Assembly: GCA_930367205.1 (NCBI GenBank)
Contig: OV884015.1
Coordinates: 108,998,509 to 109,062,508, forward strand
Length of the DNA: 64,000 nucleotides
Direction of reading: 5' to 3'
Origin: Acanthosoma haemorrhoidale
Lineage: Eukaryota; Arthropoda; Insecta; Hemiptera; Acanthosomatidae
This document shows, piece after piece, positions 50,332 through 62,000 of the stretch. Numbering within the stretch: position 1 is the first letter of the stretch; every line of letters begins with the position of its first letter. The notes under the pieces were generated by a model that worked only from the letters and a program-made list of their open reading frames with translations, searched no databases and was not told the DNA's origin. A program made the translations under genes and the position numbers.

Positions 50332-51101
50332 TGTAGTGACCGCAGACTATATAAGATACATCACCCTATACTCTATTGTATATATATTGTAAATTGGTCA
50401 TAATATGTTGTAAATTAATTTAAACAAATGTAAATAACATTACCAAACCATAATTCAAGCCAGTGTAAATATTGTAACCAATAAAAGACGCAGCTGCAAA
50501 AAACCCTTCAGTCAGAGCCCCTTGAAGGGAGAGTCAGGTAGCGGTAGGAGGCTGGGTGGGTCCTGGTCTAGAACAAGCAAGCGTCACCACAACCCTGCGA
50601 TTTGGTTGGTCAGAATAAAACCCCAGATCATTGGCTACTTGGGGCTATATATACCCCCTAGTTTTAGCCGATATTTCATTCTAACTAAGGATCTCTGGTC
50701 TGGTACTTGCAGCTGCACTGATGTTTCAAGATTTAGCCTTCTCATTTATGAAAACCTCTACATCTCTCTTCCTAACCCCGCTATGTTTTAGTCCGGCCTC
50801 GTCAGACCCCACACATTCCTAGTGGGATTCTCTGCCTTCGTCTCGCTAAAACTAGCACCTCCTTGGAAGAGACCTCTCTCTCGCAGACGACGGTTGCCGT
50901 GTCCCTACAAACTTTACTAGTAGTGTCTCCCACGGCAATCCAGTCTGCTTCTCTCCGCATTTGGGATCCGGACGGTTTTCGCCTACCCTCAGATACCGAG
51001 TGTGAATTCGTGGTCATTCCAAGATCACACAAACTACCTACAATACCTACCCTATAACTCTTCTCCTGAACCTAGTGCACTGTCGGGGCACACACCTATC
51101 A
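50332..51101 (+). mobile_element. LTR-like repeat, 770 bp
   Basis: It begins TGTAGTGACCGCAGACTATA and ends CGGGGCACACACCTATCA. Start, end and the following TGGAGTCAGATA parallel the repeat at 35269-35996, while much of the middle differs, so they are related subfamilies. A TATA-type motif (GGGGCTATATATACCCCC) at about 50641-50658 suits a U3 promoter. An AATAAA lies near 50482. No internal coding region follows; it may be a solo or truncated LTR. It lies directly before the oxidase pseudogene fragment. Confidence 0.65.
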
Positions 51102-51489
51102 AATATGGAGTCAGATAGTACAGTAGTATGACCCGTCATGAAACGATTGTCCGGGTCATAGCCTAATCAACCCTCACTTACTGAATCACCTAATCACCCT
51201 AACCGCAGTACCACAATTGGTTGCATCAACAGGCCATTAGAATACCTCTTTGTAATTTGCATTGCAGTAAAATACTAAACTCTCTGAAGAGTCTGGAAGA
51301 TTAAAAGCTACCATAATTCGATCGTACCCATGTGAAAATACAAAATATAAATAATTTTCATTTAATGACAAAAACAATGTTTGGCCTGTAAAAAGCATGT
51401 TCACTCCAGCATCAACTACTAGTCATATGGGTAGGGCTCGGATTTGAAGGATTTTTCTTTGCCTAAGGGAAATCAGAGCTCTCAACCGA

Positions 51490-52125
51490 AAATCACCGGT
51501 CTTAACATATTAGATTTAAAATAATAGGGAAACCGTAATGTCGTTTTTTTTATATTAAGTTCAACAGATAAATTTTGAACAAGTTTTTGTTTTTGATCAA
51601 TGATGTAATCACCAGCGTTATCAACTACCTTTTGCCATCTAGTGTGCAAATTGTCAATGCCAGATCGATAAAAATCAATTGGTATTTGAGAATATCTGGT
51701 GATGGCATTTTTGGCATCATCCAAATTTTCAAAATGTTTGCTACTTAAAAAATGTTGTAGCGATTGGAAAAAAATGAAAACCGATGGCGAGTATGGTGGG
51801 TGGAGGTGGAAAATGGGTCCTCTATGATAACCCAAAACGCAAAAGGCAGTGGCTCTCTTCGAATGAATCGCCACGAAGTACAGCCAGGTTTACATTCCAC
51901 CAAAAGGCGATTTTGTGTGTTTGCTGGAGTATTCACTGGGTCGTTCATTTTAAAGTGCTCAAACCTGGACAAACTGTTAACAATTGGATCGAGTAAATCA
52001 ATCTATGATTGAAAAGTGGCCAGCGATTGTCAACAGAAGGCGTTATTCTGCAACACGATAATGCAAGACCGCACTGCGCAAGTCGAGGCCTGGTAAAAAT
52101 TAATGAATTGGGCAGGAGGAATTGC
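51490..52125. pseudogene. Mariner transposase relic in two opposed halves
   Basis: From about 51800 down to 51590 the minus strand encodes the transposase C-terminus (PPYSPSVFIFFQSLQHFL, later RWQKVVDNAGDYIID). From about 51805 to 52120 the + strand encodes the central part (KWVLYDNPKRKRQWLS, VLKPGQTVN, HDNARPH). The two halves meet head to head near 51790, so the copy was rearranged by inversion. The N-terminus is missing. It lies in the enlarged intron of the oxidase pseudogene. Confidence 0.8.
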
Positions 52126-52142
52126 CTCACTCCGATCGCTAA

Positions 52143-52480
52143 AACTTTTTCTAAGTGTTAGTCAAGTGGGTAAATAGCGGGGCACCGAACCGCAGAGCTG
52201 GCCGGAGGACACATTTGTATATCATCAGTTAGAGACGAAGCGACAGGTTGGGTGAAGTTAGCAAGTGCGATAGCCGGTAAGACCTGTGTCGTACTGTTTC
52301 TATTTTATTACTAAAATGAGTAGAGACTCCATTTCTCATATACCACCTATCCATTTTTATACCCAGATAGTACATTGAGAAAGCTGGTGAGTTCTCTTGA
52401 CCTCCTATACTAAACGATTTTGGTAAGGCTCTTTTCCCCTTTTGGAAGGAGAGTATTACAAATTCGGTCTTCACGGCGTT
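52143..52480 (-). pseudogene. Non-LTR retrotransposon fragment, minus strand
   Basis: The minus-strand frame carries KTEFVILSFQKGKRALPKS, YYLGIKMDRWYMRNG and RSYRLSHLLTSPNLSLRL, the pattern of the region after the reverse transcriptase active site (KTxF.., KYLGI.LD). It is the same family as 42541-42967 and overlaps it at CAAATGTGTCCTCCGG. It is truncated on both sides. Confidence 0.7.
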
Positions 52481-52799
52481 TACACTGATTACAGGTCAGT
52501 CATTTCATATCACATAGATCAATTTATCGGCTACTTTTGAAGGATATCAGTGAAATTCTCATTCCTAAAAAAAAAAAAGTTATAATAACTCTAGAGTTAC
52601 TAAGAAAAACATTTTATTGGAAAAAAAGATAACTGGGTTATCAGACATTAGTATTAGGTTGTAGCAGTGCTAAAAATAACTGGAATAAAAAATGTAGTTA
52701 CCCTGACGGCAGAGCAAACAAGTATAGAATTAAATACAAAGCACGGAGGAGTCACAGCATCAACTAGAGAAATTGATTCATAATCTACAGTGACTAACT

Positions 52800-53057
52800 T
52801 ATCAAATTTTGAGCTTAGTGTGAAAGAGAGGTATCGGAGGTATTCCTGTTAAAACAGCGCTTCATTAAGATTTATCTCAACAAAATACATTTATAAGCTT
52901 CCTAGTCTACACTTAATATATTTGATTACAAATGAATATAAAAATATTGTGTCTTTATAGAGATCCAAATGTAGTTGCCTACCAAATCTAACGTTAGAAT
53001 TTTATCTAAAAAAATTAACAAATTTACGTAAATAAGCAATCATTCATAGCTAAAAAG
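52800..53057. other. Unique AT-rich spacer before the satellite
   Basis: About 250 bp with no repeat or coding signal, between the oxidase pseudogene exon and the first satellite unit. Confidence 0.5.
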
Positions 53058-56000
53058 AGTAGCTCCTAACGCCTTGAGATCTCCTGATACTAAAAGAACG
53101 AAAATACAGTCAAAAAGCCACATTTTTACAAAATAGCAGGATTGGCAGCTAGAACATTAGCTCCTGCCGCCTCAAGATCTCCTATCACTAAAAGAACGAA
53201 AATATAGTCAAAAAGTCAAACTTTTAAGAAATACCAGGATTCGAACCGGAAAAAGATAGCTCCTTCTGCCTTATGATCTCCTGATACTAATAGAATGAAA
53301 TATAGTCAAAATGCCAAATTTGTACGAAATAGCGGGATTAGCAGCTAGAACGTTGGCTCCTGCCACCTCATGATCTCCTGATAGTAAAAGAACGAAAATA
53401 TAGTCAAAAAGCCAAACTTTTACGAAATACCAGGATTGGCAGCTAGAAAATTAGCTCCTGCCGCCTTATGATCTCCTGATACTAAAAGAACGAAAATATA
53501 GTCAAAAAACCAAACTTTTACGAAATAGCAGGATTCGAACCGGAAAAAGATAGCTCCTACTGCCTTATGATCTCCTGATACTAATAGAATGAAATGTAGT
53601 CAAAATGCCGAATTTGTACGAAATAGCGGGATTAGCAGCTAGAACGTTGGCTCCTGCCACCTCATGATCTCCTGATAGTAAAAGAACGAAAATATAGTCA
53701 AAAAGCCAAACTTTTACAAAATACCAGGATTGGCAGCTAGAACATTAGCTCCTGCCGCCTTATGATCTCCTGATACTAAAAGAACAAAAATATAGTCAAA
53801 AAGCCGAAGTTTTACGAAATAGCAGGATTTGAAGCTGGAAACGTTAGCTCCTGCGACCTCATGATCTCCTGATACTAAAAGAACGAAAATATAGTCAAAA
53901 AGCAAATTTTCTCTAAATAGCAGGATTCAAAGTTGGAAACGTTAGCTCCTGCCACCTCATGATCTCCTGATACTAAACGAACGAAAATATAGTCAAAAAC
54001 CGAATATTAGAGAAATAGCAGGATTCGAGCCTGGAAACGTTAGCTCCAGCCGCCTCATGATCTCCTGATAGTAAAAGGACCAAAATATAGTCAAAAAGCC
54101 GAACTTTTACGAAATAGCAGGATTGGCAGCTAGAACGTTAGCTCCTGCCACCTTATGATCTCCTGATACTAAAAGAACGAATATATAGACAAAAAGCCGA
54201 ATTTTTACGAAATAGAAGATTGGCAGCTAGAACGTTGGCTCCTGCCACCTCATGATCTCCTGATAGTAAAAGAACGAAAATATAGTCAAAAAGCCGAAGT
54301 TTTACGAAATAGCAGGATTTGAAGCTGGAAACGTTAGCTCCTGCGACCTCATGATCTCCTGATACTAAAAGAACGAAAATATATTCAAAAAGCCGAATTT
54401 TTACGAAATAGCAGGATTCAAAGTTGGAAACGTTAGCTCCTGCCACCTCATGATCTCCTGATACTAAACAAACGAAAATATAGTAAAAAACCGAATATTA
54501 GAGAAATAGCAGGATTCGAGCCTGGAAACGTTAGCTCCAGCCGCCTCATGATCTCCTGATAGTAAAAGGACCAAAATATAGTCAAAAAGCCGAACTTTTA
54601 CGAAATAGCAGGATTGGCAGCTAGAACGTTAGCTCCTACCACCTCATGGTCTCCTGATACTAAAAGAACAAAAATATAGTCAAAAAGCCAAATTTTTAAG
54701 AAATAACAGGATTTGTAGCTGGAAACGTTAGCTCCTGCGACCTCATGATCTCCTGATACCAAAAGAACGAAAATATAGTCAAAAAGCAAATTTTCTCTAA
54801 ATCGCAGGATTCGGTGTTGGAAACGTTAGCTCCCACCACCTCATGATCTCCTGAAACTAAAAGAACGAAATTATAATAAAAAAACCGAACTTTTACGAAA
54901 TAGCAGGATTCGAACCGGAAAAAGATAGCTCCTTCTGCCTTATGATCTCCTGATACTAATAGAATGAAATATAGTCAAAATGCCGAATTTGTACGAAATA
55001 GCGGGATTAGCAGCTAGAACGTTGGCTCCTGCCACCTTATGATCTCCTGATAGTAAAAGAACGAATATATAGACAAAAAGCCGAATTTTTACGAAATAGC
55101 AGGATTGAAAGATAAAACGTTAGCTCCTGCCACCTCATGATCTCCTGATACTAAAAGATCAAAAATATAGTCAAAATGCCGAATTTTTTCAAAATAGCAG
55201 GATTCAAAGCTGGAAACGTTAGCTCCTGCGACCTCATGATCTCCTGATACTAAAAGAACGAAAATATAGAAAAAGCTAATTTTCTCTAAAAAGCAGGATT
55301 CGAAGTTGGAATCGTTAGCTCCCACCACCTCATGATCTCCTGATACTAAAAGAACCAAATTATAGTAAAAAAAACCGAACTTTTACGAAATAGCAGGATT
55401 CAAACCAGGAAAAGATAGCTTCTTCTGCCTTTTGATCTCCTGATACTAATAGAATGAAATGTAGTCAAAATGCCGAATTTGTACGAAATAGCGGGATTAG
55501 CAGCTAGAACGTTGGCTCCTGCCACCTCATGATCTCCTGATAGTAAAAGAACGAAAATATAGTCAAAAAGCAAATTTTCTCTAAATAGCAGGATTCAAAG
55601 TTGAAAACGTTAGCTCCTGCCACCTCATGATCTCCTGATACTAAACGAACGAAAATATAGTCAAAACCCGAATATTAGAGAAATAGCAGGATTCGAGCCT
55701 GGAAACGTTAGCTCCTACCACCTCATGGTCTCCTGATACTAAAAGAACAAAAATATAGTCAAAAAGCCAAATTTTTAAGAAATAACAGGATTCGTAGCAA
55801 GAATGTGTTAGCTCCAGCCGCCTCATGATCTCCTGATAGTAAAAGGACCAAAATATAGTCAAAAAGCCGAACTTTTACGAAATAGCAGGATTGGCAGCTA
55901 GAACGTTAGCTCCTGCCACCTTATGATCTCCTGATACTAAAAGAACGAATATATAGACAAAAAGCCGAATTTTTACGAAATAGAAGATTGGCAGCTAGAA

Positions 56001-59000
56001 CGTTAGCTCCTTCCACCTTATGATCTCCTGATACTAAAAGAACGAATATATAGACAAAAAGCCGAATTTTTACGAAATAGCAGGATTCAAAGATAAAACG
56101 TTAGCTCCTGCCACCTCATGATCTCCTGATACGAAAAGATAGAAAATATAGTCAAAAAGCCGAAGTTTTACGAAATAGCAGGATTTGAAGCTGGAAACGT
56201 TAGCTCCTGCGACCTCATGATCTCCTGATACTAAAAGAACGAAAATATAGTAAAAAAGCAAATTTTCTCTAAATAGCAGGATTCGAGCCTGGAAACGTTA
56301 GCTCCAGCCGCCTCATGATCTCCTGATAGTAAAAGGACCAAAATATATTCAAAAAGCCGAACTTTTACGAAATAGCAGGATTGGCAGCTAGAACGTTAGC
56401 TCCTGCCGCCTTATGATCTCCTGATACTAAAAGAACCAAATTATAGTCAAAAAACCGAACTTTTACGAAATAGCAGGATTCAAACCAGGAAAAGATAGCT
56501 TCTTCTGCCTTATGATCTCCTGATACTAATAGAATGAAATGTAGTCAAAATGCCGAATTTGTACGAAATAGCGGGATTAGCAGCTAGAACGTTGGCTCCT
56601 GCCACCTCATGATCTCCTGATAGTAAAAGAACGAAAATATAGTCAAAAAGCCGAAGTTTTACGAAATAGCAGGATTTGAAGCTGGAAACGTTAGCTCCTG
56701 CGACCTCATGATCTCCTGATACTAAAAGAACGAAAATATAGTCAAAAAGCCGAATTTTTACGAAATAGCAGGATTCAAAGTTGGAAACGTTAGCTCCTGC
56801 CACCTCATGATCTCCTGATACTAAACAAACGAAAATATAGTCAAAAACCGAATATTAGAGAAATAGCAGGATTCGAGCCTGGAAACGTTAGCTCCTACCA
56901 CCTCATGGTCTCCTGATACTAAAAGAACAAAAATATAGTCAAAAAGCCAAATTTTTAAGAAATAACAGGATTCGTAGCAAGAATGTTAGCTCCAGCCGCC
57001 TCATGATCTCCTGATAGTAAAAGGACCAAACTATAGTCAAAAAGCAAATTTTCTCTAAATAGCAGGACTCAAAGTTGGAAACGTTAGCTCCTGCCACCTC
57101 ATGATCTCCTGATACTAAACGAACGAAAATATAGTCAAAAACCGAATATTAGAGAAATAGCAGGATTCGAGCCTGGAAACGTTAGCTCCTACCACCTCAT
57201 GGTCTCCTGATACAAAAAGATCAAAAATATAGTCAAAAAGCAAATTTTCTCTAAATAGCAGGATTCGGTGTTGGAAACGTTAGCTCCCACCACCTCATGA
57301 TCTCCTGATACTAAAAGAACGAAATTATAGTAAAAAAACCGAACTTTTACGAAATAGCAGGATTCAAACCGGAAAAAGATAGCTCCTTCTGCCTTATGAT
57401 CTCCTGATACTAATAGAATGAAACATAGTCAAAATGCCGAATTTGTACGAAATAGCGGGATTAGCAGCTAGAACGTTGGCTCCTGCCACCTTATGATCTC
57501 CTGATACTAATAGAATGAAATGTAGTCAAAATGCCGAATTTTTACGAAATAGCGGGATTAGCAGCTAGAACGTTGGCTCCTGCCACCTCATGATCTCCTG
57601 ATAGTAAAAGAACAAAAATATAGTCAAAAAGCCGAAGTTTTACGAAATAGCAAGATTTGTAGCTGGAAACGTTAGCTCCTGCGACCTCATGATCTCCTGA
57701 TACTAAAAGAACGAAAATATAGTCAAAAAGAAAATTTTCTCTAAATAGCAGGATTCGGTGTTGGAAACGTTAGCTCCCACCACCTCATGATCTCCTGAAA
57801 CTAAAAGAACGAAATTATAATAAAAAAACCGAACTTTTACGAAATAGCTCCTTCTGCCTTATGATCTCCTGATACTAATAGAATGAAATATAGTCAAAAT
57901 GCCGAATTTGTACGAAATAGCGGGATTAGCAGCTAGAACGTTGGCTCCTGCCACCTTATGATCTCCTGATAGTAAAAGAACGAATATATAGACAAAAAGC
58001 CGAATTTTTACGAAATAGCAGGATTGAAAGATAAAACGTTAGCTCCTGCCACCTCATGATCTCCTGATACTAAAAGATCAAAAATATAGTCAAAATGCCG
58101 AATTTTTTCAAAATAGCAGGATTCAAAGCTGGAAACGTTAGCTCCTGCCACCTCATGATCTCCTGATACTAAAAGAACGAAAATATAGTCAAAAAGCAAA
58201 TTTTCTCTAAATAGCAGGATTCAAAGTTGGAAACGTTAGCTCCTGCCACCTCATGATCTCCTGATACTAAACGAACGAAAATATAGTCAAAAACCGAATA
58301 TGAGAGAAATAGCAGGATTCGAGCCTGGAAACGTTAGCTCCTACCACCTCATGGTCTCCTGATACTAAAAGAACAAAAATATAGTCAAAAAGCCAAATTT
58401 TTAAGAAATAACATGATTCGTAGCAAGAATGTGTTAGCTCCAGCCGCCTTATGATCTCCTGATAGTAAAAGGACCAAAATATAGTCAAAAAGCCGAACTT
58501 TTACGAAATAGCAGGATTGGCAGCTAGAACGTTAGCTCCTGCCACCTTATGATCTCCTGATACTAAAAGAACGAATATATAGACAAAAAGCCGGATTTTT
58601 ACGAAATAGAAGATTGGCAGCTAGAACGTTAGCTCCTTCCACCTTATGATCTCCTGATACTAATAGAACGAATATATAGACAAAAAGCCGAATTTTTACG
58701 AAATAGCAGGATTCAAAGATAAAACGTTAGCTCCTGCCACCTCATGATCTCCTGATACTAAAAGATCAAAAATATAGTCAAAAAGCCGAAGTTTTACGAA
58801 ATAGCAGGATTTGAAGCTGGAAACGTTAGCTCCTGCGACCTCATGATCTCCTGATACTAAAAGAACGAAAATATAGTCAAAAAGCAAATTTTCTCTAAAT
58901 AGCAGGATTCGATGTTGGAAACGTTAGCTCCCACCACTTCATGATCTCCTGATACTAAAAGAACGAAATTATAGTAAAAAAACCGAACTTTTACGAAATA

Positions 59001-62000
59001 GCAGGATTCGAACCGGAAAAAGATAGCTCCTTCTGCCTTATGATCTCCTGATACTAATAGAATGAAATATAGTCAAAATGCCGAATTTGTACGAAATAGC
59101 GGGATTAGCAGCTAGAACGTTGGCTCCTGCCACCTTATGATCTCCTGATACTAAAAGAACAAAAATATAGTCAAAAACCGAACATTGGAGAAATAGCAGG
59201 ATTCGAGCCTGGAAACGTTAGCTCCCACCACCTCATGATCTCCTGATAATAAAAGAACGAAATTATAGTCAAAAAGCCGAACTTTTATGAAATAGCAAGA
59301 TTGGCAGCTAGAACATTAGCTCCTTCCACCTTATGATCTCCTGATACTAAAAGAACGAAAATATAGTCAAAAAGCACTACTTTTACGAAATACCAGGATT
59401 GGCAGCTAGAACATTAGCTCCTGCTGCCTTATGATTTCCTGGTACTAAAAGAACAAAAATATAGTCAAAAAGCCAAGTTTTACGAAATAGCAGGATTTGA
59501 AGCTGGAAACGTTAGCTCCTGCGACCTCATGATCTCCTGATACTAAAAGAACGAAAATATAGTCAAAAAGCAAATTTTCTCTAAATAGCAGGATTCAAAG
59601 TTGGAATCGTTAGCTCCTGCCACCTCATGATCTCCTGATACTAAACGAACGAAAATATAGTCAAAAACCGAATATGAGAGAAATAGCAGGATTCGAGCCT
59701 GGAAACGTTAGCTCCTACCACCTCACGGTCTCCAGATACTAAAAGAACAAAAATATAGTCAAAAAGCCAAATTTTTAAGAAATAACATGATTCGTAGCAA
59801 GAATGTGTTAGCTCCAGCCGCCTCATGATCTCCTGATAGTAAAAGGACCAAAATATAGTCAAAAAGCCGAACTTTTACGAAATAGCAGGATTGGCAGCTA
59901 GAACGTTAGCTCCTGCCACCTTATGATCTCCTGATACTAAAAGAACGAATATATAGACAAAAAGCCGGATTTTTACGAAATAGAAGATTGGCAGCTAGAA
60001 CGTTAGCTCCTTCCACCTTATGATCTCCTGATACTAATAGAACGAATATATAGAAAAAAAGCCGAATTTTTACGAAATAGCAGGATTCAAAGATAAAACG
60101 TTAGCTCCTGCCACCTCATGATCTCCTGATACTAAAAGATCAAAAATATAGTCAAAAAGCCGAAGTTTTACGAAATAGCAGGATTTGAAGCTGGAAACGT
60201 TAGCTCCTGCGACCTCATGATCTCCTGATACTAAAAGAACGAAAATATAGTCAAAAAGCAAATTTTCTCTAAATAGCAGGATTCGATGTTGGAAACGTTA
60301 GCTCCCACCACCTCATGATCTCCTGATACTAAAAGAACGAAATTATAGTAAAAAAACCGAACTTTTACGAAATAGCAGGATTCGAACCGGAAAAAGATAG
60401 CTCCTTCTGCCTTATGATCTCCTGATACTAATAGAATGAAATATAGTCAAAATGCCGAATTTGTACGAAATAGCGGGATTAGCAGCTAGAACGTTGGCTC
60501 CTGCCACCTTATGATCTCCTGATACTAAAAGAACGAATATATAGTCAAAAAGCAAATTTTCCTCTAAATAGCAGGATTCGATGTTGGAAACGTTAGCTCC
60601 CACCACCTCATGATCTCCAGATACTAAACGAACGAAAATATAGTCAAAAAGCAATTTTTCTCTAAATAGCAGGATTCGGTGTTGGAAACGTTAGCTCCCA
60701 CCACCTCATGATCTCCTGAAACTAAAAGAACGAAATTATAATAAAAAAACCGAACTTTTACGAAATAGCAGGATTCGAACCGGAAAAAGATAGCTCCTTC
60801 TGCCCTATGATCTCCTGATACTAATAGAATGAAATATAGTCAAAATACCGAATTTGTACGAAATAGCGGGATTAGCAGCTAGAACGTTGGCTCCTGCCAC
60901 CTCATGATCTCCTGATAGTAAAAGAACGAAAATATAGTCAAAAAGCACTACTTTTACGAAATACCAGGATTGGCAGCTAGAACATTAGCTCCTTCGGCCT
61001 TATGATTTCCTGATACTAAAAGAACAAAAATATAGACAAAAAGCCGAAGTTTTACGAAATAGCAGGATTTGAAGCTGGAAACGTTAGCTTCTGCGACCTC
61101 ATGATCTCCTGATACTAAAAGAATGAAAATATAGTCAAAAAGCAAATTTTCTCTAAATAGCAGGATTCAAAGTTGGAAACGTTAGCTCCTGCCACCTCAT
61201 GATCTCCTGATACTAAACGAACGAAAATATAGTCAAAAACCGAATATGAGAGAAATAGCAGGATTCGAGCCTGGAAACGTTAGCTCCTACCACCTCATGG
61301 TCTCCTGATAGTAAAAGAACGAAAATATAGTCAAAAAGCACTACTTTTACGAAATACCAGGATTGGCAGCTAGAACATTAGCTCCTTCGGCCTTATGATT
61401 TCCTGATACTAAAAGAACAAAAATATAGTCAAAAAGCCGAAGTTTTACGAAATAGCAAGATTCGAGCCTAGGAACGTTAGCTCCCACCACCTCATGATCT
61501 CCTGATACTAAAAGAACGAAAATATAGTCAAAAAGCCAAATTTTTAAGAAATAACAGGATTCGTAGCAAGAATGTTAGCTCCAGCCGCCTCATGATCTCC
61601 TGATAGTAAAAGGACCAAACTATAGTCAAAAAGCAAATTTTCTCTAAATAGCAGGATTCAAAGTTGGAAACGTTAGCTCCTGCCACCTCATGATCTCCTG
61701 ATACTAAACGAACGAAAATATAGTCAAAAACCGAATATTAGAGAAATAGCAGGATTCGAGCCTGGAAACGTTAGCTCCTACCACCTCATGGTCTCCTGAT
61801 ACAAAAAGATCAAAAATATAGTCAAAAAGCCAAAGTTTTACGAAATAGCAGGATTTGAAGCTGGAAACGTTAGCTCCTGCAACCTCATGATCTCCTGATA
61901 CTAAAAGAACGAAAATATAGTCAAAAAGCAAATTTTCTCTAAATAGCAGGATTCGATGTTGGAAACGTTAGCTCCCACCACCTCATGATCTCCTGATACT

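Larger units (their letters stand above)
51220..52800 (-). pseudogene. Acyl-CoA oxidase pseudogene, last two exons, split by insertions
   Basis: 51220-51370 matches 20200-20370, the last oxidase exon with its flanks, and 52702-52790 matches the penultimate exon (20858 onward), in the same order and strand. In the last-exon copy the splice acceptor is changed (CACAG became CACAT), about ten bases are deleted and the stop codon after SKL is lost (TAA became CAA). The penultimate-exon copy keeps a donor-like site but decays after about 90 bases. The intron between them has grown from 537 to about 1370 bp through a broken mariner and a non-LTR fragment. It is clearly non-functional. Confidence 0.85.
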
